A stretch of 64,000 bases of DNA from Gyrodactylus bullatarudis. Its lineage: Eukaryota > Platyhelminthes > Monogenea > Gyrodactylidea > Gyrodactylidae. Under the pieces are notes generated by a model, which was not told where the DNA came from, made no database searches, and worked only from the letters and a program-made list of their open reading frames with translations. Position 1 is the first letter of the stretch, and each line of letters begins with the position of its first letter. The DNA is taken from assembly GCA_012064415.1 (NCBI GenBank), contig SSNU01000132.1, positions 109,956 through 173,955 of the forward strand, read 5' to 3'. The translations under genes and the position numbers were made by a program. Positions 48,501 to 56,973 of the stretch are shown here, one piece after another.

Positions 48501-51500
48501 GAAATTATAAACACTGGAATAAAAATCATACGTTGTATTCAAATTTGAATGTTAATTAAGATGAGGGAAATCTGGCTTTGTTAAACTTTCTGCGGATTTT
48601 GTAAGGGAATCATAAAACCTGATTTTCAGTAATTAATCCTCTCAAGAGGTTTCACGATCCTTCTTACAACGCTTCATCCCTTGAGACAGATTTAAAAACA
48701 TAAAGATTATTCCTATTATTTCAATTTATTATTTTCAAATAAATAAAAATCTTATATATAAATACGAATGGATCAACAACTAGAATAGAACAGAATAAAT
48801 ATATTTGGCACTAAATATTCAAGCATCAACATTTCAAAAGTTTTTAGCAAAATTCAATACAGTGCTGATTTTTCGGAAAATTCCTGTAAAAATCGTTAGA
48901 GAAAGATGGTTTTCTATCTAACGAATTAATATTTTTAATATTATATATGTTCAATACGCTTTGGTCTTGTTCTGGTTCTCGGGTTAGAGTGAGCTTTATT
49001 CCATAAGGTGTCAAGTCTTTTATCACATTATCAGAATTATAGATCTAGCAAGGCGTCTGTGGCGTAATAGATCAACTCTGAGGGCTGAATTCGGATTCCA
49101 ATGACGGAAAAATCAAATCAAGGTTTAGAGTTGAACTTTCGAGATTTGTAGAGCTCTACTTGCAAATGAGTTAGTTATTTTCTTTATGTGTGCGTCAAAA
49201 TTTAGATTAGAGTCATAAGTTATTCCAAGATCCGAAACTAGTCCTTTCCTCGGAATAATATGATTATCAATAAAGATGTTTTGATCAAAACCCGAATCAT
49301 TAAAAAGATGATATGATGAAATATTTTGAAATTAATATTGAGTTCTTTAGAAAGGGATGATAGGAAGGAATTAATATTTTTATCAAAAGTTTGAGGTCAT
49401 CGGCAAATTTAAAAAACTTGACTGCTGGATTATTACTCTTTATAAGGGAGAAAACAAGATTAAATAAATAAGGACCTACTCTGCTGCCTTGGGGCACACC
49501 TGACCCGATAAGTTTAGGTGGGGACCATTCGTTTCCAACACTAAAAAATTGTTGTCTTTTTGAGAGAAATGAATAGATTACATATAGTAGGTTTTTATCC
49601 GGAACAAGGGGAGAGAGGGAATCCATAATTGGGGAGAATGTTAAGGAGTCAAAGGGTTTTGTTACGTCTAGATAAGCTACTACTATTAGTTTTTATCAAC
49701 GTTAAATTTCTGAACAAAGCTGATGAAAGAAAATAGATTTGCTTCTGAGGAAAGATTTTCGCAAAACCCATGCTGGTTAATTTATTATTTTCAAATAAAT
49801 AAAAATTATATATATTAATACGAATGGGACAAGAACTAAAGAATACTTGTTATTTTCAAGAAAAAGTTCAGATAGTCCGATTTCTTACTTACGGCAGGTT
49901 TTTCATACTAAATTCTAAACTTTAATCAACTAGGTTTATATTGAAAATCTCTTAATTTTGGAGAAATCTTTAAATTAATACTCAAGACATTGATTAAAAT
50001 GACTACAGGAATCAAAGACAATCATGATTATTCGAAAGGGAAGAAATTATATTAGCTGTCTATAGTATTTTTTATCTGATTGTGATTGATTTATGCATCA
50101 TTCTAAGAGTTGAGAATACTATTGTTATAAATTTCATTTTATTTACCAATCTAATTTCAAATGAATATGCATAAAAGAGAGGATCTTGAGCTAGAATCGA
50201 CACACGAGGATATTCAATGATTTTAGATATGCTAATTTTTCCTCTACGCAGCTAGAAGATTCAGAGAGATTCCGATTATTTCTGAGAGAATTTTAAATTG
50301 GCTTGATTAGTCCCAAAATCATATTGTAGTGTATTAGTGTGAAAAGCTTTTTACTTTGGTTCCCAACCATCCAACGGATATCAGAGAATAACAAGCTCAA
50401 TACAAATGGTCAAATCCAGAAAATTTTCATTCTAATAAATAGTTACAACTTTTACGATTGTCTTGAGATAGAAGAATTTTTATTTTCCAACAATTTTTTC
50501 CATTAAATATATTTTTGATGATCAAACAAGATTTCTCCTCAACAAAAAAGGGAAATAATATATAGTATGTTAGAAATGATAGAACAAATAAATAATACTG
50601 ATATTAGAAAAAAAGAAGTCTATTTTTTCACTGTTAGATAAGGTGGGAAACTCATAAAAAATTTAATCAGACAAACACAGGAGAGGTGTAATGACAAGAG
50701 GAAAATTCCAATGAACAAAAAAATTTTCATTGTTTGTTGATCCATTTTTTTCCCATTGCTCAAGTCAGCAGAAAGACTAATCTTGTTAATTTGATGAAAT
50801 ATTGGTTGATCTGAATATTTTATTCATGTCTCCTTGTATAGATATCATAACAATAAATAAGATTGAGCCATCCTTAAATTACTTAAACATTAGTTCTGAC
50901 AAATTCCTACAGTGAGTATAGCACCTCTCTTCCACCAATTATACGAGAAAAAATAAGAAGACTCTGATTTAGCAAATGGTTAATCTGTTATTTTTTCAAA
51001 TTAGTTTGATCGATCATAAATTTTGTTCAATTTTGAAAGTTTTTTTTTCAGATAGGGATACCACAATGATCGAATCTCGCAACGACTGTTATATTTGATT
51101 CTAACTTAACCCCTGTGAAAATTAATAAACGAAATTGTGATATTCTTTTATTACTCGGTCTGGAGGATCAAAAAAAGTCTTTAACGTATCAGACGTGTTC
51201 ATTGAAGAATTATTTCGAAAGAATCATACTCCAAAAATTGAAGCTAAAAATATCCTAGCATATTAGAAATAGAAATTTTTGAGTCGGAATTCAATCTAAT
51301 TTTGATCAACAACTCTTGAACATTAATAAGTAATTTAGATTCGTAATCTATGAATAAATAAGATTTAAAAAATTTCTTAAAAATCTTTGATTTTCTTTCT
51401 TTTTTGATCTTAAAAGGATAAGAATGAATAAAGAAAAAGTTTTATCAAAATAAAAACAATTGAAATTTAAGGATTGATTTTTTGAGAAAATATTTCTAAA

Positions 51501-53255
51501 ATTAAAATTTACCATGCGCTCGCCTAACTCTCTGCCAGAATGAATTCAAATAGAATTTTTTTATTTATACATTCATTGAACATTTTCAGAATAGATTTGA
51601 TATTTGCAAGCCATTACTCTTATAAGATAAAAATAATTATTTACGAATCATAACGTATGATTAATATCTTTCCAGCGTAAAAACTATCTTATTATGATCT
51701 TCCCCCTTATACAACGTTTATAAATTTATGGGTAAATTTTTATTCGATAGATCTCACTCTGTAACAATTTGAGATGCATTAAATAATTATTAAATATTAT
51801 AATATTTAATACATACATATTAGTTCATCTAACTAAACTTATTTTACAACAAATATTTAAATTTTATTTGATAATTTTGAAATTCAAAGTGTATCCGACC
51901 AGGATTATATATTTTTATTTAGAATGAAGCTTATTCAATTCAAAACCCCTTAAACTGTTGGAAACCAAAAGACCCGCGTCGATTTTTTCTTTCATCTATA
52001 TCTAATACATACAATATATTATGTGATTTTGTGGGCTATGACTCGCAGTTCTCGTTTACTATCTAGATGGAGATCTCTAACTCGATGTGGAAAAAGCGTT
52101 TTTTTTATAGGGATTAAAATCTAATTTTTTTTATCTCAATCCTTTGCTAGACACCTTGTCACTTTGCAATCAAAAACTTTCCAGCTCAAAGTTTAAAACA
52201 ATTTTAAAATTTCCAAATACATGTATTCTTCTAGATAGATGAAAAATTGAGATTTTGTAAAATTTTATAGATTGAGACAAGATTGAGACAGGTTAGAGAA
52301 GAGAAATCTAAATAAATCTACAATATTTTTTATTAATTAATTCACTCAGTGACCAGCTTTTCTTTGGATTTATTCAGGCTGGAATTCTTTTCCGTCTTAG
52401 ATACGCAAGTTTAGAAAAATATACTAATTACAAAAGCTTGGTAATAATAATACAATATTATATACTAATATAATTATAATTGTATAGAGTTCTAATCAGA
52501 TATTTACATTTGATTTATGTAGCAGATGTGATTCTTTTTTTTGGAGATCTTTGACATTAAAAGATGTTTATATCCTAAACCTTTTAATCTTTCTTGATTA
52601 ATTAAAAATTATTGAATTAAAATAACAATGAATAAGAGGTATAATTTATAAGTCTCTGGAATTAAAAACGATTTATAAGCAAATTTGTAATTTTCCAAAT
52701 AGCTTGTAAAATTAACATATCATGCCTAGTACAAGGAGACTATAAATTTTATTGTTTTTTAAACGATTATAAGTTCTACATCCCATTTTAATGGAGGATA
52801 GCCAAAGATCAATAGATTTTGTACTGAATAAATCTAAAAGTTTAATACTCGATTAGTGATCGATTGAAACCTTAAATTTTTATCATTCCAACTCAAAAAT
52901 GTTAAAACAAGTTTGGGAATGTAGTTTAATATTAAATATTACTAGTCTAGCGTTGACATTTGGGTATTTTTCATGAACCAGATTAAATTTAATTTAAAAA
53001 GTTTGTTGAAATAAAGTTAAGAATCTGTGATTTTTAAAATGCATTTATCATTTTAAATTATTATTCAAGAACTAATTTACTTTTACTGATACATTTTAAT
53101 AAAGCATTGACTCGTTTGATTTAAAATCTGAAATTTAGAAACTCACAATCCTTGTCAAAATGATTCCAAATACTAGAGAACTGCATCGCTGACAGATGAT
53201 GGAAACGTTTACTCTTCTTGTTGTAAAATCTTCTCAGATAATTATCCTTTTCCAT
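33525..53255 (-). CDS. Calbindin-32-like calcium-binding protein, ten exons, 294 aa
   Basis: Exons on the minus strand: 53255-53147, 46967-46885, 37765-37589, 36403-36347, 36286-36206, 36151-36096, 35526-35424, 35345-35274 and 33671-33525. All phases match. This gives nine exons by this count, or ten if an upstream noncoding exon exists. The product has six EF-hands, as in insect calbindin-32 (Cbp53E) and vertebrate calretinin. Their loops start at residues 34, 83, 129, 174, 221 and 265, and each carries the D-x-[DN]-x-[DNS] start and final Glu. Loop 2 has Ser for the central Gly, and loop 6 is canonical. Family phrases include FMK-IWKEFDKD, LLPVKDNFL and FLKDLLEL. It is a cytosolic calcium buffer or sensor, usually of neurons and muscle. 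Introns run from 54 nt to 9.1 kb and host many transposons. An in-frame ATG at 53327 would add 24 hydrophobic residues and is less like the family. AATAAA lies at 33489-33484. Confidence 0.9.
35862..35998 (+). repeat. Dispersed inverted-repeat element, internally deleted copy
   Basis: It starts with a CCCCCCTCTGACTTGG phrase related to the left end at 58558 and finishes with CAAGAGGGGGC, related to 26437-26535. It thus shows both ends of the family in one place. It lies in intron 6 of calbindin. Confidence 0.55.
36497..36576. mobile_element. Tiny piggyBac-like MITE, 80 bp
   Basis: TTAA at 36493-36496 and at 36577-36580 bound a segment that starts CCCTAGAACG and ends GGACGAGGG. TTAA duplications with CCC/GGG ends indicate a piggyBac derivative. 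A similar start, TTAACCCTAGAAC, is at 60582. It lies in intron 3 of calbindin. Confidence 0.5.
38111..40163 (-). mobile_element. Complete piggyBac-type DNA transposon, 2,053 bp
   Basis: TTAA lies at 38107-38110 and 40164-40167, the expected target duplication. The ends begin CCCTCGCCCT on both sides and agree over about 14 bases with one mismatch. Between them is one long transposase frame on the minus strand. Three subterminal copies of a GGGGTCC/GGACCCC inverted motif with a four- to five-base spacer lie at about 38152, 39943 and 40131. Everything needed for movement appears present. The element sits in intron 2 of calbindin, in the same orientation as that gene. Confidence 0.9.
38230..39888 (-). 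CDS. piggyBac transposase, 552 aa, apparently intact
   Basis: It catalyses cut-and-paste movement at TTAA sites. The N-terminal 60 residues are acidic. The DDE_Tnp_1_7 catalytic core follows, with the three expected aspartates: D238 in VIVDEQ, D316 in TCDNFFT and D415 in GGVDTLDQ. A conserved aspartate at 270 is also present. The C-terminus (residues 516-551) is a cysteine-rich zinc-binding domain (CVIC, CSKC, CDEHYEIICDLC), which in this family binds the element's ends. Length is close to the usual 550-600 residues, and there are no stops or frameshifts. The ATG at 39888 is followed at once by a strong acidic stretch and is a good start. Similar domesticated genes exist in animals, but intact ends and TTAA flanks here favour a live transposon. 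Confidence 0.93.
   Translation of the reverse strand: MTCRSDVLDSPEISLFLDSDASSDPDYQPSSSDNEEDILLDLEEEDQDYSDGIDEIAEVSFRATISSKDGRIEYCNVNPVTSRNLSCNIFRETPGLTKYSRNKVSERDFFELFIDANMIQDIVKYTNKYMDFKNSGRSRITSEELYKWIGITIYFGVVRQRKMELRELWEDEHCYQFIKNSMSHSRYCIIKQFIRFDDRENRIQGSSRDKLGPIRTLFQKFIENCQLSYNPSEQVIVDEQLVGFRGRCPFKVYIPSKPAKYGMKIWALCDAKNSYLCNAQVYIGKENDLPERGQGERVVRELSYPFINKGRTITCDNFFTTFDLAKYLFSKKTALVGTCRKSRTFLPVGFQSNKIIEGTLEYAFSDRVVIMRFGDKISQKNKPVVLLSTLHQKPDDTGNKPEIIEYYNSTKGGVDTLDQLVGNYTSRRSTKRWPLSLFWNILDIAAVNAFVLYRLKWPMIKSSKRCTRRIFLKNLSYQLLNIESTPSQPPLAKRIKVSNLSSETPSRKISVSKGRCVICPRSRDKKIRSLCSKCSKNVCDEHYEIICDLCKQ
41349..42760 (+). mobile_element. Penelope-like element remnant, copy 3, split by a foldback element
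   Basis: Bases 41365-41480 repeat the end of the GIY-YIG ORF (NLWVKKKLFINHFKPNLCVQ, then LQLPWPM and stop). The next 110 bases match the 3' region of copy 1. The match breaks at 41596 and resumes at 42664, through a strongly decayed hammerhead segment at about 42712-42745 (TTGATGAACC, AAATGTACA). The interruption is exactly the 1,067-bp foldback element, so the Penelope-like copy is older. It lies in intron 2 of calbindin. Confidence 0.75.
41597..42663. mobile_element. Mariner-like foldback element, 1,067 bp, copy 1
   Basis: Arms of 393 bp (41597-41989 and 42271-42663) are inverted repeats of very high identity around a 281-bp unique centre. The ends read CAGTCAATAACC and are flanked by TA, which fits Tc1/mariner targeting. 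The second copy (61056-62122) has the same length and looks identical by eye apart from a base at one tip, but its centre is in the opposite orientation. The centre has a 94-codon frame found in both copies. Because the copies are so alike it shows no sign of independent selection, and it resembles no transposase. It must use a transposase supplied elsewhere. Confidence 0.85.
42998..43350. mobile_element. Foldback-family copy related to 9.8 kb
   Basis: Its sequence runs in parallel with 9752-10090, with shared phrases TTTTTCAAATTTCGATAT, CGTTTGGGAGTC and CACTTTGAAATCAATAAAA. The right arm is missing or truncated. It lies in intron 2 of calbindin. Confidence 0.6.
43351..46180. other. Calbindin intron 2, remaining part
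   Basis: AT-rich sequence with only short chance frames. No additional exons or RNA genes are seen. Confidence 0.4.
46185..46430 (+). repeat. Repeat shared with 4.9-5.1 kb, with a 75-codon frame
   Basis: A frame at 46193-46420 (Asn-, Ser- and Tyr-rich, ending RPIQARRQHSQVASE) coincides with the repeat found in inverted pieces at 4886-5098. Since the other locus breaks the frame, I take it as a fragment of a mobile element and not a host gene. The parent family is not recognised. Confidence 0.45.
46968..53146. other. Calbindin intron 1, 6.2 kb
   Basis: It contains the LINE fragment at 49.1-49.8 kb and a weak tRNA-like patch near 49045-49105 (TGTGGCGTAATAG as a possible A box, GAATTCGGATTCC as a possible B box). 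Otherwise it is AT-rich noncoding sequence. Confidence 0.5.
49130..49790 (-). pseudogene. LINE reverse transcriptase fragment, decayed
   Basis: Read on the minus strand, family motifs appear in order: QHGF at about 49770, YLDVTKPFDSL at about 49670, GVPQGSRVGPYLFNLVFS, the FADDLKLL catalytic box at about 49405, and DLGITYDSNLNFDAHIKKI at about 49210. Several stops occur near 49685, and a frameshift lies near 49320. It is a 5'-truncated, dead copy of a non-LTR retrotransposon (Jockey/CR1-like by motif style) inside calbindin intron 1. Confidence 0.8.
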
Positions 53256-53838
53256 AATTGCCAGTTTACACGTTACTTGGATTCTGATTAATAATGGAAA
53301 GACAATTCTCAAATTAATTATCGCCAAATTCTATGGATGACTGGCAGTGATGGAAAAAAACCAAATACAGAAAGAGTGGAGAGTAAAATAGATAGATCTT
53401 ATTCCCCTGAAGCAATAGCGTTTATACTTTGTAGTGAGGGACTATGATTGGTTGAAATGTGTATATTATTATTATAGAATATAGTGTAGTAATATTAATG
53501 GGAATAAAATCAAAAGAATATTTACAAGAATTAAGTTAAACAAATGCCTCTCGTATTTAGGTTTTCTCTAAAACCAATTCTATTCATAGAATTTCTATCC
53601 GTTCTGATTTTTAATTTTTTTTCTCGATAAACTACTCAAGAGTATTTTCATTTTAACAAGAATTCTTTTACATTGAATAAAACAAGTCACGCTGGTTAGT
53701 AAGAACTTTATTTTATTAAAGTTATGCATAGTTGTTAAGTAGAGGTTATCACTGATAACTTATCAGTAATTATTACATGAATATTAACATAATCTGGAGA
53801 TACAAGGCAAAGATATCTAGTCATCTTCAGACTTTTCC

Positions 53839-55742
53839 TCAAGATAGCTTGCTTGTCAACTTTTCAATGTTCTCATTTATCAGGGATGTTTGTTTCTCAA
53901 ACTGTGGTTGTATCTAAATTTTAATAATTAAAATAAAAAGTTTTTCAGAATTTTGATCCCAACTTACAACCTGGAAGAACTCGGTAAGATCTGAGAGTTT
54001 CTTTTGAAATTCTGACTGATTCTCTTCAAGAAGATTCAAGGATTTTGAGAATTCTGCAGCTAGAAATAAAATAATTAAAAATTTAAATAGTCTAAGAATT
54101 AGACCTGAGTCTCACGATTACATTTGATTTTCCCTTAACCCTTTCAGGTCCGAGTCTATTTAATGACTTCAAACATTGAATATAAATACATATTCGGAAT
54201 CAGAATGAATTATAGATAAATAATAAAACCTTAAATCATCTGAAAACCTTTTAATAAAAAATTCTTTTTCGACACTTTTCAATACATTTTTCCTATCTAC
54301 TTTCAAGCGACCACACAAGTAATTGTAGGATTTTTTAAATAAATAATGTGAATTTAGTCTATCCCAATAAAATACCTTATGGTTCAAATTTTTTCGGGAA
54401 GATAAATAAAAAAGTTATTAAATGGTGTGTATCTTTTATTCATAGGATTTTTATTTCTACAAAAATTTTTAGGTTTGATATTTTGGCCCACGTATGGGCC
54501 ATGGACTTAAAAGGGTTATTTTAATCAAAACTGTTTTAGAATGGATTTTAAGAGAATTAACTGAGTATAAATGTAGATTTATTGAATTCAGGGAAGACTG
54601 ATAAATTTTAAAAACTATTTATCAATAATTGTGATAAGAATTAAAATATTTATTGATTTTAAACAGAGTAAGACGTTAAAAAAGAAATCATTCATGAGTT
54701 AACTTACTATTTGAGTGTATGGCTTTGAGAGAGACAAGATGATCAACAATCATGGGAATAGTTTCATATGTTGCAGTCCATTTCTTTACAATTTCATAGA
54801 GCTCTCCAATCTTTTTGATAGTGTCTGCCTCAGTAATTTGTTCACGTTTATCAGTAATACTCTGAAGGACATTATTGAAGGAGCTAAGGCGTGATTCAAT
54901 CTGAGCCAAATTTTTTGGATCTAAAAGGTTAGATTTGGCTTCAAGACGATTGGCAATATCATACAAGGAGGCATTAGCGTTGCCACAGGTCAAAGTTGAG
55001 AATTTCGTTAAATCTTCACTTCCTACTAGAGCTTCAAGACGTTGGATTTTCTTTTCTAATTCGACAATTCTTTCTTTCTCATAAGTTCTTTCATTTTTAA
55101 CTGAATGTAGGACCGACATGACAATTTCACTCTCTTCTCCTGGTGTGCTTTCGCATGCTTTCTTGAGTTCCATAAAATTTTTAGCAACTGTATCACTGAG
55201 TAGATTTTTTGGTTTCGTCTTAAGATCTTCAACATTGAGGTTTTTTAAAGTTTTGTCGAGATATTCACAAAATTGTTCAGCCTTTTCTTTAATCTCACTC
55301 GTCTTTTCATCAGAACTTTCGGATTGTTTATTCTCAGAGACAGTTGTAGCATCTTGAATCAGCTGATTGAGTTCTAACTGAATTCTATCAAAACGTTGAG
55401 AAATTGTTTCATTATCTCTTTGATCTTGAGCAGCAAAATCATACAAGACTTCTTTGTATCCTTTTACAGATTTTGATTGATTTGCTTCAGAAAAATCAGC
55501 ATTTCTACCATCAAGATAAGCATTTTTAAATGCAGAAAAGGCTTTTGAAACTGGAAGAGACTCTGATTCAATTTCAGGAGTCAAACTAACAATATCATGA
55601 TGGGAAATAGATTTAGCTGAGGTCTCTGAAGGAGCAACACAGCCATACTCATAGACATCCGGTTGGTCAAAAGCCTAAATTTGATTAAATTAATTCTTAC
55701 AATCCAAGGTAATCCAGCAAATTTGGAATCAACGGCAGTCAT
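53839..55742 (-). CDS. DCTN2: Dynamitin, dynactin complex subunit 2, four exons, 391 aa
   Basis: Exons on the minus strand are 55742-55701, 55674-54708, 54059-53968 and 53913-53839, all in matching phase. Dynamitin belongs to the shoulder of dynactin, which links cytoplasmic dynein to cargo. The N-terminus (KFAGLPWI-AFDQPDVYEYG) is the conserved family start. The middle holds predicted coiled coils, for example residues about 90-150 and 190-230. The segment LDPKNLAQIESRLSSFNNVL is the typical dynamitin hallmark, and the end (LLEENQSEFQKKL to EKLTSKLS) is again coiled coil. Length is close to the usual 380-405. The first intron is only 26 nt (55700-55675), with GTAAG and TTTAG ends. The third-exon intron (54707-54060) carries a piggyBac-like MITE. 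AATAAA lies near 53713. RPC4 starts 110 bp upstream on the other strand. Confidence 0.92.
54139..54515. mobile_element. piggyBac-like MITE in dynamitin intron 2, 377 bp
   Basis: TTAA at 54135-54138 precedes CCCTTTCAGGTCC. The far end reads GGACTTAAAAGGG followed by TTAT, a one-base-decayed TTAA. A subterminal inverted motif GGCCCACGTATGGGCC at 54485 resembles the GGGGTCC/GGACCCC motif of the full piggyBac element at 38.1 kb. A 72-codon frame inside is probably chance. Confidence 0.6.
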
Positions 55743-55852
55743 TATTATTATTAATGGAATTTATTATTAAAATTTGAAAATTCAGCCTAACAAAAATCTT
55801 TTTCAATTAAACCTTCGGGAGTTTGTTTTGAATGATAATCATTTCATAAAAA
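55743..55852. promoter_or_regulatory. Shared divergent promoter region of dynamitin and RPC4
   Basis: The two start codons lie 110 bp apart on opposite strands, so both 5' untranslated regions and promoters must fit within this space or overlap the genes. No TATA box in a convincing place is seen. Confidence 0.6.
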
Positions 55853-56605
55853 ATGGATAAAAAACCCAGATTCCTACCAAATATATCTAAAGCTAAAGAT
55901 AAAGAGAAAAATAATGAAGTAAAGAAAGAAGCTACACATTCCGAACCCGAGAAAAAAGCCGAAAAACGTCCTAGAAAATCAAAGAATCAAACTCCAGATG
56001 CCAAAAGAACAAAACGTGATGCGCGTTACGTCCAGTCCTATTCAATTTTCAAAGAAGGTGTTGGTGCTTTGGAAAAGAAAGAAAAGACAATTACTCACGA
56101 AAGAGTTTCAGTATTGTCCAAAGGGAAAACAGAATCCAAAGAGGTATTTGACTCTTTAGTTGACGACTCGAATTTTATCACAGATATAAAACAAACTTTC
56201 AACACTCCCCCTCTTGCGATTGAGCCGAGATCTCAGTTCAGTTTCGAAAGTGAAGATACTCCACTAGCAAAATATTTACTTGAGGAAGGAAATGAACTCT
56301 TTCTTTTAAGAATCACAGAAAAACTTTTGAGTAACGAAATCCTTACAGGTCCGGACTGTCATTTAGGAAAAATTCAGATTCTCAATAATGGAAAAGTCCG
56401 AATGAAGATTGGAGACGTCTATCTTAATTTGGAAAGCTCTAACGATTTGAGATTCTCCACAGATCTGGTCAATCTTGAAGAGAAAAGTATTCCTGATACT
56501 CCTCTAAAAATGACTTCCCTCGGACATATTAAAAAATTTGTTTATAGCGTTCCAGATGTTCACGAGTTTATAGAAAACGATAGATTGATTGAGAAAGCCT
56601 TTTGA
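55853..56605 (+). CDS. POLR3D: RNA polymerase III subunit RPC4, 250 aa
   Basis: RPC4 pairs with RPC5 (a TFIIF-like heterodimer) on RNA polymerase III and helps initiation and termination of tRNA and 5S genes in the nucleus. The protein opens with the family's N-terminal motif (PRFLPNISKAK), followed by a lysine-rich nuclear-localising stretch at residues 12-58. The C-terminal half is the RNA_pol_Rpc4 domain, with the hallmark GKIQILNNGKVRMKIGDVYLNL at about 172-193 and a final YSVPDVHEFI near 231-240. It is single-exon and shorter than vertebrate RPC4 (about 400), mainly in the linker. The start is supported by position and family fit. AATAAA follows at about 56622. Dynamitin lies head-to-head 110 bp away, and cystathionine beta-synthase follows 370 bp downstream on the same strand. 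Confidence 0.88.
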   Translation: MDKKPRFLPNISKAKDKEKNNEVKKEATHSEPEKKAEKRPRKSKNQTPDAKRTKRDARYVQSYSIFKEGVGALEKKEKTITHERVSVLSKGKTESKEVFDSLVDDSNFITDIKQTFNTPPLAIEPRSQFSFESEDTPLAKYLLEEGNELFLLRITEKLLSNEILTGPDCHLGKIQILNNGKVRMKIGDVYLNLESSNDLRFSTDLVNLEEKSIPDTPLKMTSLGHIKKFVYSVPDVHEFIENDRLIEKAF

Positions 56606-56973
56606 ATAATTTTTAATCTCAATAAATTTTGTAAAATTTTCAAAACTTTTCATCACCATCACAATAGAATAATTTTTTTGAACCTCTTTTTCTCTTAATA
56701 TTATGTCTCAAATGTTGACAAAAGAAAAATTAGTGCTGATGCTTAGTTTCTGTCATTAGTAATCGTCATTGATGATTCGTCATTAATCCGATTAAAATAG
56801 TTAATTTCTTCAATTTACTTACGAGTAGATACATGAATAAAAATGAATAATTCAATTAAATTGAATTATTTGAAATAGCTTTACATTTAAATAATTCTCA
56901 AGTTTTTTTTCGAGCGTGTCGTTATTTTGTTTATGTAATATTCAACTGCTAATTTAATTAAAGTTATCTCTGA

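Noticed and set aside
49043..49105. Functional tRNA gene
   Set aside because: Only loose A- and B-box likeness; no cloverleaf with paired acceptor stem could be drawn.
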